Numbered from the stretch's first letter, positions 1 through 8,399 are shown. The stretch is 64,000 nt of DNA from Salibacter sp031581065 (GCF_031581065.1 NZ_JAVLBN010000010.1:5148-69147); one strand, 5' to 3'. The notes: generated by a model from the sequence alone, not told the origin. Numbers and translations are program-made.

Positions 1-389
1 GTCAGGCGAATCACATTGGTGTATCAATTGGTGCTGATATCATCAAGCAAAAGCTCGCGACAAACAACGGAGGCTACAAAGCGCTCAACTTTGGTAAAAC
101 ACATGACAAAGTTTACAGCGAATTGACATCAGACAACCCAATTGACCTTTGCCGTTACCAGTTAGCAAACTGCTACATGGGGCGCAGAGGACTTATCAAC
201 TCCGGAGGTGCTTCAGGAGGCGACTCAGATTTAGCAAATGCTGTTGAAACTGCTGTTGTCAATAAAAGAGCCGGTGGATCAGGATTAATTCTCGGTCGTA
301 AAGCTTTCCAAAAGCCGATGAAAGAAGGAGTTGAAATCATCCGCACTGTACAGGATGTTTACCTTGAAAGCGAAGTAACAATCGCGTAA
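1..389 (+). CDS. fbaB: class I fructose-bisphosphate aldolase, C-terminal part (5' end outside window)
   Basis: The reading frame is open from base 3 to a TAA at 387-389 and gives about 128 residues of the C-terminal part. The stretch with LINSGGAS, then GLILGRKAFQKP and a tail IRTVQDVYL, matches the archaeal/FbaB-type class I aldolase, which cleaves fructose 1,6-bisphosphate through a Schiff base; SGGAS and the GRKAF loop are the usual phosphate-binding segments near the C-terminus of this TIM barrel. The catalytic lysine is not obvious in the visible part. accD follows 45 bp downstream on the same strand, so co-transcription is possible. Family assignment is by recall of the motifs; class II aldolase is unlikely because its zinc-binding histidine motifs are not seen. 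Confidence 0.85.
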   Translation, partial: QANHIGVSIGADIIKQKLATNNGGYKALNFGKTHDKVYSELTSDNPIDLCRYQLANCYMGRRGLINSGGASGGDSDLANAVETAVVNKRAGGSGLILGRKAFQKPMKEGVEIIRTVQDVYLESEVTIA

Positions 390-434
390 AGAAATCATTT
401 CGGTGATTCATGTATCACTTAAAATACACTCAAA

Positions 435-1277
435 ATGAGTTGGTTTAAGCGAATAAAAAAGGGTATTACTACCCCGACAAAAGATAAAAAAGAAACACCT
501 GACGGTCTTTGGTTCAAGTCACCAAAAGGACACATCATTGAAACGTCAGAACTCGAGAAGCACGCTTATGTTGTTCCGGCAGACGGTTACCACAAGCGAA
601 TAGGATCTGACGAGTATTTCAATCTCATTTTTGATGAGGGAACCATGAAAGAGATCAATAAATCGCTCTCTTCAGCTGATCCGCTCAAGTTTGAGGATAC
701 GAAGAAATACACTGACAGAGTTAAAGCCTCTCAGCAAAAGACAGGCCTTAAAGATGCTATCAGAACCGCACACGGAAAAGTTGACGGACAGCCGTTGATG
801 ATTGCCTGCATGGATTTTAAATTCATAGGTGGTTCAATGGGATCAGTAGTTGGTGAAAAGATTTCCCGAAGCATCGATTACTGCATCAAACACAAAACAC
901 CATTGATGATTATTTCAAAATCAGGTGGTGCTCGTATGATGGAAGCTGCATTTTCACTCATGCAAATGGCGAAAACATCAGCTAAACTGACGCTTTTGTC
1001 TCAACACAAAATTCCGTACATCAGCTATTTAACTGATCCAACAACCGGAGGTGTTACAGCGTCTTTTGCTATGTTGGGCGATATCAACATAGCTGAACCA
1101 GGTGCACTCATCGGCTTTGCCGGACCAAGAGTAATTAAGGAGACAATCGGTAAGGATTTACCTGAAGGTTTTCAAACATCTGAATTTTTGCTCGAACACG
1201 GCTTCCTCGACTTTATAGTGGACAGGCGTGAATTGCGTGATAAACTCTCTCAAACACTGAGATTGTTTAAAAATTAA
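435..1277 (+). CDS. accD: acetyl-CoA carboxylase carboxyltransferase subunit beta
   Basis: 280 residues, the usual AccD length. With AccA it transfers the carboxyl group from carboxybiotin to acetyl-CoA, making malonyl-CoA for fatty acid synthesis. The crotonase-fold carboxyltransferase domain is clear: IACMDFKFIGGSMGSVVGEK, SGGARMMEAAFSL, then DPTTGGVTASFAMLGD and EPGALIGFAGPRV. The N-terminus MSWFKRIKKGITTP and GLWFKSPKG aligns with the zinc-ribbon region of AccD, but all four zinc-binding cysteines are replaced (SPKG and VVPADG where CPxC pairs are expected). The only cysteines in the protein are the two in IACMD and DYCIK. The domain is therefore present but probably metal-free. I recall similar cysteine-less AccD proteins in other Bacteroidota, so this may be a lineage trait. 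Confidence 0.95.
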   Translation: MSWFKRIKKGITTPTKDKKETPDGLWFKSPKGHIIETSELEKHAYVVPADGYHKRIGSDEYFNLIFDEGTMKEINKSLSSADPLKFEDTKKYTDRVKASQQKTGLKDAIRTAHGKVDGQPLMIACMDFKFIGGSMGSVVGEKISRSIDYCIKHKTPLMIISKSGGARMMEAAFSLMQMAKTSAKLTLLSQHKIPYISYLTDPTTGGVTASFAMLGDINIAEPGALIGFAGPRVIKETIGKDLPEGFQTSEFLLEHGFLDFIVDRRELRDKLSQTLRLFKN

Positions 1278-1307
1278 GAAATCACAAAACAGTCGCTTTA
1301 AATTATC

Positions 1308-1315
1308 TATATTTG
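1308..1315 (+). promoter_or_regulatory. candidate minus-7 element upstream of rpsO
   Basis: TATATTTG followed by C fits the Bacteroidota TAnnTTTG element and lies 52 bp before the rpsO start, in the only gap between accD and rpsO. No convincing minus-33 TTG is seen at the usual distance. Confidence 0.5.
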
Positions 1316-1366
1316 CAGCTTCGATTACGGTCGAAATACATAAAAATCATTTAAAATAATATTGGC

Positions 1367-1636
1367 ATGTATTTAACAAGCGAAAAGAAAAAAGAAATTT
1401 TCAAAGAGTTCGGTGGCTCTGAAAGCAACACCGGTTCAGCTGAAGGTCAAATTGCGTTGTTCACTCACCGCATTGACCATTTGACAAAGCACCTTAAAGA
1501 AAACAAAAAAGATGCTTCAACTCGTAGAGCGCTTATCGCACTCGTTGGTAAAAGACGCTCACTTCTCGATTACCTAAAGGCGAAAGACATCGAAAGGTAT
1601 CGTGCCATTATCAAGAAATTGAAGCTTCGTAAATAA
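1367..1636 (+). CDS. rpsO: 30S ribosomal protein S15
   Basis: 89 residues, the standard S15 length. It is a primary 16S rRNA-binding protein of the small-subunit platform. The segments TGSAEGQIALFTHRIDHLT and the KDASTRRALIALVGKRRSLL region with its conserved arginines are the typical rRNA-contact helices. It is followed by a hairpin with a T-run and then pnp, the widely conserved rpsO-pnp order. No Shine-Dalgarno is visible; the ATG sits behind an A-rich leader. Confidence 0.98.
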   Translation: MYLTSEKKKEIFKEFGGSESNTGSAEGQIALFTHRIDHLTKHLKENKKDASTRRALIALVGKRRSLLDYLKAKDIERYRAIIKKLKLRK

Positions 1637-1644
1637 TTTTACAG

Positions 1645-1676
1645 GAAAGGCAATTGCAAAATTGCCTTTCTTTTTT
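1645..1676 (+). terminator. rpsO-pnp intergenic hairpin with T-run
   Basis: An 11-bp perfect stem GAAAGGCAATT / AATTGCCTTTC with a 4-nt GCAA loop is followed by TTTTTT. It can end or attenuate transcription between rpsO and pnp. In other bacteria this gap holds RNase processing sites, so a processing role is also possible. Confidence 0.85.
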
Positions 1677-1693
1677 AAAAGATACTACGCATA

Positions 1694-3811
1694 ATGAAAA
1701 TCGGATTAGAACATACCTTTACAACAGCAGGTCAGGAAATTACTATTGAAACGGGCAAATTAGCCAAACAGGCTGATGGCTCAGTTGTTATCAAGCAGGG
1801 GAACACCATGCTTTTAGCTACAGTTGTTTCGAGAAAAGAAGCTTCTGAGGGAATTGATTTTTTACCGCTTACAGTAGAGTACCGTGAAAAGTTTGCCTCT
1901 ACCGGTAAGTTCCCTGGTGGTTTTATCAAGCGCGAAGCGAGACCAACAGAAAATGAAATTTTAACAGCTCGTTTAATCGACAGAGCTCTACGTCCATTAT
2001 TCCCTGATGATTACCACGCTGAAACACAGGTATTTGTTCAATTGATCTCATCCGATAAAGATACAATGCCTGATGCACTTGCGTGTTTCGCAGCTTCATC
2101 GGCTATTGCGATGAGCGATCTTCCTTTCAACGGACCAGTTTCTGAAGTTCGTGTTGGTAGAATAGATGGAAACTTTGTGATCAATCCAAAACTTTCAGAA
2201 CTCGAATCGAGCGACATCGACATGATGGTTGCCGGTACATCTGACAACATCGTGATGGTTGAAGGTGAAATGGAAGAGATCTCAGAGCAGGAAATGATCG
2301 AGGCAATCATGTTTGGTCACGATGGCATCAAAGAGCAATGCCAGGCACAAAAAGATTTAGCTTCTCAGGTTGAGAAATCTCACACCAAAAGAGAATACGA
2401 ACACGAGACTCACGACAAAGATCTCGAAGAAAAAGTTAAAAACGACCTCTACGATAAAGCTCACGAAATTGCAAAAACGCCTACCTCCAAGCAGGAACGC
2501 AGCGAGCAGTTTGATAAGGTTCTGACCGAATACAAAGAGCAATTCTCAGAAGAAGAGCTCGAAGAAAAAGAAGGACTCATCAACACTTACTTTGGTAAGG
2601 TGAAAAAAGCAGCAGTACGTGCTGTGGTTCTCGATAACGGTATTCGCCTTGACGGTCGTAAAACGGATGAAATCCGCGATATTTGGACTGAAGTAGGATA
2701 CCTACCCGGAACTCACGGAAGTTCGATCTTTACTCGTGGTGAAACGCAGTCTTTAACTACTGTAACACTCGGAACCAAACTTGACGAGCAAAGCATTGAT
2801 GGCGCATTCCTTACAGATAGCCAACGTTTTATTCTGCATTACAACTTCCCTCCTTTCTCAACCGGTGAAGCAAGACCTGTTAGAGGTACTTCACGAAGAG
2901 AAGTTGGACACGGAAATCTCGCTATGCGTGCATTGAAAGACATGGTTCCTTCAGATTACAACTATACTGTTCGCGTAGTTTCTGACATCCTTGAATCGAA
3001 TGGTTCTTCATCAATGGCAACTGTTTGCGCAGGTTCATTAGCTATGATGGATGCCGGTATTCCGGTTAAGAAACCTGTATCGGGAATTGCAATGGGATTG
3101 ATCTCTGAAGGTGATCGTTACGCAGTACTTTCTGATATCCTTGGTGATGAAGATTTCCTCGGTGACATGGACTTTAAAGTTGCCGGTACAGTTGACGGAA
3201 TTACTGCCTGTCAAATGGATATCAAAGTTGATGGATTGAACGAAGAGATTTTGACGAAGGCTCTAGAGCAGTCTAAAGAAGGCCGCTTGTACATTCTCAA
3301 CAAAATGAATGAGACTATCAGCGAGCCTAACAAAGAACTCAAGCCAAATGCTCCGCGCATTGTTCAATTGACAATTCCGGGAGACCTTATTGGTGCCGTG
3401 ATTGGACCAGGCGGTAAAATCATTCAGGAAATCCAGAAAGAAACTGAAACAACTATCGTTATCGAAGAAGTTGACGGTAAAGGTGTAATCGATGTAATGG
3501 CAACAAATGGCGACCAAATGGATCAGGCGTTGTCACGCATCAAGTCTATTACTCAGGTACCTGAAGTAGGTGACGAATTCATGGGCAAAGTAAAAGCTTT
3601 AGCTCCTTACGGTGCTTTCGTTGAAGTAACTCCCGGAAAAGATGGATTGCTTCACATCTCTGAAATCGACTGGAAGCGCATTGATAAAGTAGAAGATGTG
3701 TTGAAAGAAGGTGATGAAGTGAAAGTGAAAATCATCGATAAAGACAAAAAAACAGGAAAATTAAAACTTTCAAGAAAGGTACTTATCCCACGCCCAGAAA
3801 AGAAAGACTAA
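1694..3811 (+). CDS. pnp: polyribonucleotide nucleotidyltransferase (PNPase)
   Basis: 705 residues, full length. It is the phosphorolytic 3'-5' exoribonuclease of RNA turnover. Two RNase PH domains are visible (about residues 15-230 and 320-540); the second carries the active-site stretch RREVGHGNLAMRAL, the SSSMATVCAGSLAMMDAG segment and the acidic LGDEDFLGDMDFK motif. A KH domain follows with GPGG in its GxxG loop (about residues 557-615), then an S1 domain (about 622-695) with YGAFVEVTPGKDGLLHISE. A strong terminator ends the unit. One copy of the dispersed GGTTCTGACC signal lies in the gene at 2518-2527. Confidence 0.99.
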   Translation: MKIGLEHTFTTAGQEITIETGKLAKQADGSVVIKQGNTMLLATVVSRKEASEGIDFLPLTVEYREKFASTGKFPGGFIKREARPTENEILTARLIDRALRPLFPDDYHAETQVFVQLISSDKDTMPDALACFAASSAIAMSDLPFNGPVSEVRVGRIDGNFVINPKLSELESSDIDMMVAGTSDNIVMVEGEMEEISEQEMIEAIMFGHDGIKEQCQAQKDLASQVEKSHTKREYEHETHDKDLEEKVKNDLYDKAHEIAKTPTSKQERSEQFDKVLTEYKEQFSEEELEEKEGLINTYFGKVKKAAVRAVVLDNGIRLDGRKTDEIRDIWTEVGYLPGTHGSSIFTRGETQSLTTVTLGTKLDEQSIDGAFLTDSQRFILHYNFPPFSTGEARPVRGTSRREVGHGNLAMRALKDMVPSDYNYTVRVVSDILESNGSSSMATVCAGSLAMMDAGIPVKKPVSGIAMGLISEGDRYAVLSDILGDEDFLGDMDFKVAGTVDGITACQMDIKVDGLNEEILTKALEQSKEGRLYILNKMNETISEPNKELKPNAPRIVQLTIPGDLIGAVIGPGGKIIQEIQKETETTIVIEEVDGKGVIDVMATNGDQMDQALSRIKSITQVPEVGDEFMGKVKALAPYGAFVEVTPGKDGLLHISEIDWKRIDKVEDVLKEGDEVKVKIIDKDKKTGKLKLSRKVLIPRPEKKD

Positions 3812-3844
3812 GGATTTTCCAAATACTTTTTCTTAATTTTTTGT

Positions 3845-3876
3845 AAAAAGCCCCAAACTTCTTTGGGGCTTTTTGC
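3845..3876 (+). terminator. rho-independent terminator after pnp
   Basis: A 12-13 bp stem AAAAAGCCCCAAA / TTTGGGGCTTTTT with a short loop and terminal T-run lies 34 bp after the pnp stop. Confidence 0.93.
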
Positions 3877-3959
3877 GTCTATTATAATGCGAGCCTTTCC
3901 CGGCTTTCTTACCCTGAAAGCCAGCTCAAAAGAATTAGCGTGAGTAAAAGGAAAGGATT

Positions 3960-4826
3960 ATGAGACAGTTAAGGATTACAAAGCAAATCACGAACCGCGA
4001 GTCGGTTTCGCTTGATAAGTACCTACAGGAAATTTCAAAAGAAACCATGTTGAGTGCTGATCAGGAAGTTGAGTTAGCTCAACGCATTCAGAATGGTGAC
4101 GCAACAGCACTCGAAAAACTCACGAAAGCAAATCTCAGGTTTGTCGTATCCGTTGCCAAGCAATACCAAAATCAGGGATTGACATTACCCGACTTGATCA
4201 ACGAGGGAAACCTGGGACTCATTAAAGCTGCAAAACGTTTTGACCAAACAAGAGGCTTTAAGTTTATCTCTTATGCCGTTTGGTGGATCAGGCAATCAAT
4301 CCTGAAAGCACTTGCTGAACAATCGAGAATGGTTCGCCTGCCCCTGAATAAAATAGGGTCAATAAGTAAAGTCAATAAGGCGTATTCAGAACTCGAGCAA
4401 CTTCACCAAAGAAAACCTTCTACGAGTGAAATTGCTGATATGCTCGAAATATCAGAAGCTGAAGTAAAACAGTCACAACGAATCAACAATCGTCACATTT
4501 CAATGGATGCACCTATTTTAGGTGATGACAGTGATGATCGAGATATGTATGCCAGAATGGAAGCTAAAGATGGCAGCCCTGATAAACAACTCCTTGCCGA
4601 TTCGCTGAAAGAAGAAGTTGCGTATTCTCTAAATTTCCTTGCAGCACGTGAATCTCAGGTCATTAAACTTTACTTTGGTATTGGGTATGAAGAATCTCTT
4701 ACACTCGAGGAAGTGGGAGATAAATTAGCGCTTACCCGCGAACGTGTTCGTCAAATTAAAGAGCGAGCTTTAAGAAGATTGAAAGTGATGTCGAGAAATG
4801 CACACTTAAAATCGTTTTTGGGATAA
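3960..4826 (+). CDS. rpoD: primary RNA polymerase sigma factor RpoD/SigA (short Bacteroidota type)
   Basis: 288 residues, the size of the Bacteroidota housekeeping sigma factor, which lacks the long region 1.1 of proteobacterial sigma-70. Region 1.2 (SLDKYLQEISKETMLSADQE), the region 2 block ANLRFVVSVAKQYQNQGL with LPDLINEGNLGLIKAAKRFD, region 2.4 (FISYAVWWIRQSILKALAEQ), and the region 4 helix-turn-helix (LTLEEVGDKLALTRERVRQ) are all clear. It directs the core polymerase to TAnnTTTG-type promoters. The last bases of the gene (4804-4828) are repeated at 5086-5110, beyond a small leftward gene; see that entry. Confidence 0.97.
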   Translation: MRQLRITKQITNRESVSLDKYLQEISKETMLSADQEVELAQRIQNGDATALEKLTKANLRFVVSVAKQYQNQGLTLPDLINEGNLGLIKAAKRFDQTRGFKFISYAVWWIRQSILKALAEQSRMVRLPLNKIGSISKVNKAYSELEQLHQRKPSTSEIADMLEISEAEVKQSQRINNRHISMDAPILGDDSDDRDMYARMEAKDGSPDKQLLADSLKEEVAYSLNFLAARESQVIKLYFGIGYEESLTLEEVGDKLALTRERVRQIKERALRRLKVMSRNAHLKSFLG

Positions 4827-4828
4827 GT
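4804..4828 (+). repeat. rpoD 3'-end direct repeat, copy 1 (inside rpoD and its stop)
   Basis: 25 bp starting ACTTAAAATCG and ending GGGATAAGT, covering the last codons and TAA of rpoD. It matches 24 of 25 bases at 5086-5110. The two copies are 282 bp apart and bracket a small gene. Confidence 0.85.
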
Positions 4829-4831
4829 AAA

Positions 4832-5017
4832 TTAACCTTTGATCAACGTTACTATGACGATTAAGTATGAAATAAACCCAATGGAACTGTAGATAATTTT
4901 TGTCGCATTCATTTTAATTTTATCAGTCTTGTAAACGGCATAAAGACCAATTGGAAAAATTAAAAAAAGTAAGAGATCAACTAATATCTCATTATTGTAC
5001 CATTCACTTTTTTCCAT
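4832..5017 (-). CDS. small two-helix membrane protein
   Basis: 61 residues, opposite to rpoD and rpe. After a polar start (MEKSEWYNNEILVD) come two hydrophobic stretches, LLLFLIFPIGLYAVYKT and IIYSSIGFISYLIVIVTLI, joined by a lysine-rich loop, so an inner-membrane hairpin is likely. The pattern WYN..., FPIGLYAVYK resembles a widespread small-protein family in which a WYN motif precedes a PxGLYxLWK-like segment, which argues that the gene is real. Its function is unknown. The gene and flanks sit between two near-identical copies of the rpoD tail, so it may have arrived as a small insertion. Confidence 0.6.
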   Translation of the reverse strand: MEKSEWYNNEILVDLLLFLIFPIGLYAVYKTDKIKMNATKIIYSSIGFISYLIVIVTLIKG

Positions 5018-5085
5018 AAAGTATGATTCGTTTGACTGACTAAGTTAGTGATTTTTGAACTAATAAATCCGTTTTAAGTAATCTA

Positions 5086-5110
5086 ACTTAAAATCGTTTT
5101 TAGGATAAGT
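5086..5110 (+). repeat. rpoD 3'-end direct repeat, copy 2
   Basis: Second copy of the 25-bp rpoD tail, starting ACTTAAAATCG and ending AGGATAAGT, with one mismatch to 4804-4828 (G to A). It is non-coding here and lies just upstream of the rpe promoter hairpin. Confidence 0.85.
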
Positions 5111-5140
5111 TTTGCGGCAATGCGTATTTTTGCCGCAAAA
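5110..5140 (+). promoter_or_regulatory. rpe promoter minus-7 element inside an inverted repeat
   Basis: TATTTTTG (5125-5132) fits the TAnnTTTG minus-7 element, 16 bp before the rpe ATG. It overlaps a perfect 10-bp inverted repeat, TTTTGCGGCA at 5110-5119 and TGCCGCAAAA at 5131-5140. The repeat could be an operator over the promoter or, if transcription starts earlier, a leader hairpin. Confidence 0.55.
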
Positions 5141-5148
5141 TTGACAAC

Positions 5149-5802
5149 ATGAAAACTCCAATCATTGCTCCTTCAATTCTCGCAGCCGATTTCGCTAATC
5201 TCCAGGACGCTGCTGAAATGCTCAATGAAAGCCAGGCCGACTGGTTTCACATTGACGTGATGGACGGAGTTTTTGTACCTAACATCTCTTTTGGGATGCC
5301 GGTGATGAAAGCCATTAAGAAGCACGCAAAAAAAACCTTTGATGTGCACTTGATGATCACTCAACCCGAGCGCTACATTGAAGATTTCAAAAATGCAGGA
5401 GCTGATATATTGACCGTACATTTAGAGGCCTCTCCTCACCTACACCGTACTGTCCAGGAAATCAAGAACCACGGTATGAAAGCCGGAGTTTCAATCAATC
5501 CGCATACTTCTGTAGAACTACTCCGCGACATTCTGCCCGAACTCGATTTGGTTCTCATCATGAGTGTAAACCCCGGTTTTGGAGGTCAACAATTCATTGA
5601 AAACACTTACAAAAAGGTGAGAACACTCAGAGCCATGGCCGGGGAACTCAACCCAAACCTCATCATTGAAATTGACGGAGGCGTGAACGATAAAAATGCA
5701 CCTGACCTTGTAAAAGCAGGAGCTAATGCACTGGTTGCAGGGAGTTTTGTGTTCAAATCTGACAATCCAAAAGAAACCATTGCTAAACTGAAGAACCAGT
5801 AA
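5149..5802 (+). CDS. rpe: ribulose-phosphate 3-epimerase
   Basis: 217 residues, normal length. It interconverts ribulose 5-phosphate and xylulose 5-phosphate in the pentose phosphate pathway. The TIM-barrel signatures are present in order: APSILAADFANL, WFHIDVMDGVFVPNISFG with the metal-binding His and the catalytic Asp, FDVHLMI, LVLIMSVNPGFGGQ, and IEIDGGVN near the C-terminus with the second catalytic Asp. It stands alone between the duplicated rpoD tail and a secreted-protein gene, with its own promoter. Confidence 0.97.
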   Translation: MKTPIIAPSILAADFANLQDAAEMLNESQADWFHIDVMDGVFVPNISFGMPVMKAIKKHAKKTFDVHLMITQPERYIEDFKNAGADILTVHLEASPHLHRTVQEIKNHGMKAGVSINPHTSVELLRDILPELDLVLIMSVNPGFGGQQFIENTYKKVRTLRAMAGELNPNLIIEIDGGVNDKNAPDLVKAGANALVAGSFVFKSDNPKETIAKLKNQ

Positions 5803-5910
5803 TTACAATATTTGAACAATACCTTCCGGCTCTCCGTTAGTACTGAAATTGTCACAATATCAATAGTTCAGTTTAATTCTTTATATTGAAGTTTAGAATT
5901 CTCACACATC

Positions 5911-7077
5911 ATGAAACATATTATCTCCTTTTTCATCTTTTTTTCTTCAATCCTTTCTACATCAGTTGCCCAGGAACGTGTAGTAAAAGTCGATTTTGAA
6001 TCTGGTTCTTTTGTCAATTCTCCATCAGTTCCATACGATAAGCCTTTTCTTGTAGAGGGAGAAGTTTTGCAAAACGTGGAATATGTTGAAGTTGCAATTT
6101 TCCCAACCGAATCAGAAACTGAGCTCCATCGCTATAGCTGGAATCGCTACGATCAGAACCAAACAGAGACATTCAGCATTAAAGTTCCGGCTGTGTTGAA
6201 ATCAAACAGTAAATACGATTTTAAAGTCATCACATACAAGCGGTTAATGCCTACTCAAAAGGAAAAGCTTCGCAAAAACCTCAAAGATCGTGTCCGTTTT
6301 TACCTTGAAAACAATTACAAGTTTGATGGAAAACGAGTGAGCGTTGAAAAACCAAAGCACGTTTACCGTGGCCTTGAGAAGTTAATCGACAAGGCGCTCG
6401 AATATCACGTTTCTAAAAACGGTTTAAAATACAGTGCTCCAAGTAATCTTGTATTAAATGAGTTGGAAAACGACAGGGATTTCAAATTTCGCAAATTCCT
6501 GAGCAGAAAGAAAACAACTATGCGAGATAGCATAGCCAATAAGCTCATAGAAAAGAAAGTAAATCACCTCACTGATTTGGTGATGAGTGAAGTGAATCAA
6601 TTTTTAAACTCAGATCTCGTGCAGCAGTACCGGACAGTTAAGGTAGAAGCCGTACCAACTGATAAAGAGCGTTTCAGTTTGCCCGTAAATGCAGGAATGT
6701 ATGCCTGGAATAAATCTACAACCATTGACAATGCATCAGTCAACAACACCAACTTCACACCTGGAGTTGGGTTTACAATTCCATTTGCTGCTAAAACAAC
6801 ACTTGCTCAAAAAGCAAAACTGTTTGATTCATTTGGTTACTCAATGGGTGTGCTGTTTGACCCGGTGAGAGATGCCAGTGGAACAGAGTTCGTGACTCCG
6901 GGTGTTGACATTCCTGTTTATACCGGTTTTGGAGTAAGACTCTTTAAAGTTGTTCGATTCAATGTTGGCGGATTGATTCTCGCTGAAGATGGAATTCAGG
7001 ATTTTCAAAAGATAACATTCCTGCCTACAGCAGGTTTAGCGCTTGAACTCAATTTATGGATGGGAGTGAAAAAGTGA
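5911..7077 (+). CDS. secreted protein of unknown function, probable envelope partner of the downstream OmpA lipoprotein
   Basis: 388 residues with a clear signal peptide (MKHIISFFIFFSSILSTSVAQ). The N-terminal third looks beta-rich and may be an Ig-like fold; the middle (about residues 115-230) is helical and charged; the last 130 residues alternate polar and hydrophobic residues with glycines (GVGFTIPFAA, YSMGVLFDPV, VRFNVGGLIL) as in a beta-barrel or beta-sandwich. I do not recognise the family. Its stop codon overlaps the start of the next gene by one base (TGATG), so the two are translated together and probably act together at the outer membrane. Confidence 0.8.
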   Translation: MKHIISFFIFFSSILSTSVAQERVVKVDFESGSFVNSPSVPYDKPFLVEGEVLQNVEYVEVAIFPTESETELHRYSWNRYDQNQTETFSIKVPAVLKSNSKYDFKVITYKRLMPTQKEKLRKNLKDRVRFYLENNYKFDGKRVSVEKPKHVYRGLEKLIDKALEYHVSKNGLKYSAPSNLVLNELENDRDFKFRKFLSRKKTTMRDSIANKLIEKKVNHLTDLVMSEVNQFLNSDLVQQYRTVKVEAVPTDKERFSLPVNAGMYAWNKSTTIDNASVNNTNFTPGVGFTIPFAAKTTLAQKAKLFDSFGYSMGVLFDPVRDASGTEFVTPGVDIPVYTGFGVRLFKVVRFNVGGLILAEDGIQDFQKITFLPTAGLALELNLWMGVKK

Positions 7078-8399
7078 TGAACAGGTTTCTCGCATTTATC
7101 ATATTATCAACGCTATTTATTGCTTGTGGTGTACAGAATACGGGGAAAGTATCGCTGTATGTCGATGATTCAGATTCAAAAGACTCAACTGGCTATAGTT
7201 CGGTTCTGACCGATGAAAAGCAACAATCAGCCACAGCACTTCAAGATTCAGCCAAAACTAAAAAAGGACCGATTGTCATTCTCACGCCTGATACGCAGCT
7301 CGCAAACTACAAGAGATTTGACAGTATTTCAAATCGAATTCAATCTGTAAGATCTACAATTTATCGCGATACTTCTGTTATGCGTAAAAGCGATTCAGCT
7401 AAGTACTTATCTGAGTCGTTCAGGATTAGAAATTTAGAGGCTCAACAACAACTCATGAGTAGCAAGTTAGATAGCCTGCTCAATAGAAAGGAAACTCCTG
7501 GTCATTATATTGTTGAAGAAACATCTCATGAAGATTCGCTTCTTGCTGAAATCGAGAATCTTCAATCCCAACTCAACAACGCATCTGGCAATCAAAAAAC
7601 CATTATTAAAGAAGGGAGACAAAAGACTGTTACCCGAGTGAGAAATGGAGGAACTACGGTTATTCCGGTTCCTTTACCATCTGGAAAAACTCGTTATGAT
7701 ACGGTTATGCAAACTCAATTTGATACTATCTCGTCAGACTCTGGTTTGGTTGAAGAGCTCATTTTATTACACGATATAGCTTTGACGAGTGAGCCCATTG
7801 AAAATCTGGCTGCTGCCTGGGAGACTGAAAATGTGATAGATACTGCTAGTTACAAAGGATCTGACCGCGAAAACTATAAATCAAAAAAAGTTGTATCGCA
7901 GTTTCGCTATGACAGTTTACTACTCCAGTACAAAAAGAAAAGCATCAATTTTAACGATACTGTTTCGAGCCTGAACAAAGCGTTGAGAAATGCTGAAAAG
8001 CAGACAGTTGAGAAGGAAGTTAAGCAACCTAAACTGGTTAAAAAAGCTGAGCCAAAGGTTATTAAAAAACCCGCTTTTGATACAGTTCAAGTCGATTTAC
8101 TTTACGATCCCGGGAAGAAAGAACCTCAAAACCTGTCAATATTAAAAGAAGCATTGAATGAACTATCAAAGCAAAATATTTATCGGATTTTCATCTCCAG
8201 CTACACTGATAGCTCAGGTAATTCCATGTTGAATTTATCGCTGTCTCAAAAGCGTGTACAGGAAATTAAAAATTATTTGACATCGGCAGGTGTTGACAAC
8301 CGACTCATTTTCTCGCAGGCTTTTGGTGAACAATACGCATCTAATCCTATTTTAGACAGGGAAAGACGGGTGGAAGTTGAGATACTGGTAAAGCCCTAA
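7077..8399 (+). CDS. OmpA-family lipoprotein
   Basis: 440 residues when started at ATG 7077, which overlaps the upstream stop; an ATG 21 bp earlier would put a charged stretch before the signal and is less likely. The lipobox LSTLFIAC marks lipidation. A long polar, coiled-coil-like middle (residues about 60-330) has a lysine-rich linker (VKKAEPKVIKKP). The C-terminal ~110 residues form an OmpA-like peptidoglycan-binding domain: a helix LSILKEALNELSKQN, the strand/turn IFISSYTDSSGN, then LSLSQKRVQEIKNYLTSAGVD and DRERRVEVEILVKP. It likely tethers the outer membrane to the wall. Two GGWTCTGACC sites lie in it (7202 and 7857). Confidence 0.85.
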   Translation: MNRFLAFIILSTLFIACGVQNTGKVSLYVDDSDSKDSTGYSSVLTDEKQQSATALQDSAKTKKGPIVILTPDTQLANYKRFDSISNRIQSVRSTIYRDTSVMRKSDSAKYLSESFRIRNLEAQQQLMSSKLDSLLNRKETPGHYIVEETSHEDSLLAEIENLQSQLNNASGNQKTIIKEGRQKTVTRVRNGGTTVIPVPLPSGKTRYDTVMQTQFDTISSDSGLVEELILLHDIALTSEPIENLAAAWETENVIDTASYKGSDRENYKSKKVVSQFRYDSLLLQYKKKSINFNDTVSSLNKALRNAEKQTVEKEVKQPKLVKKAEPKVIKKPAFDTVQVDLLYDPGKKEPQNLSILKEALNELSKQNIYRIFISSYTDSSGNSMLNLSLSQKRVQEIKNYLTSAGVDNRLIFSQAFGEQYASNPILDRERRVEVEILVKP

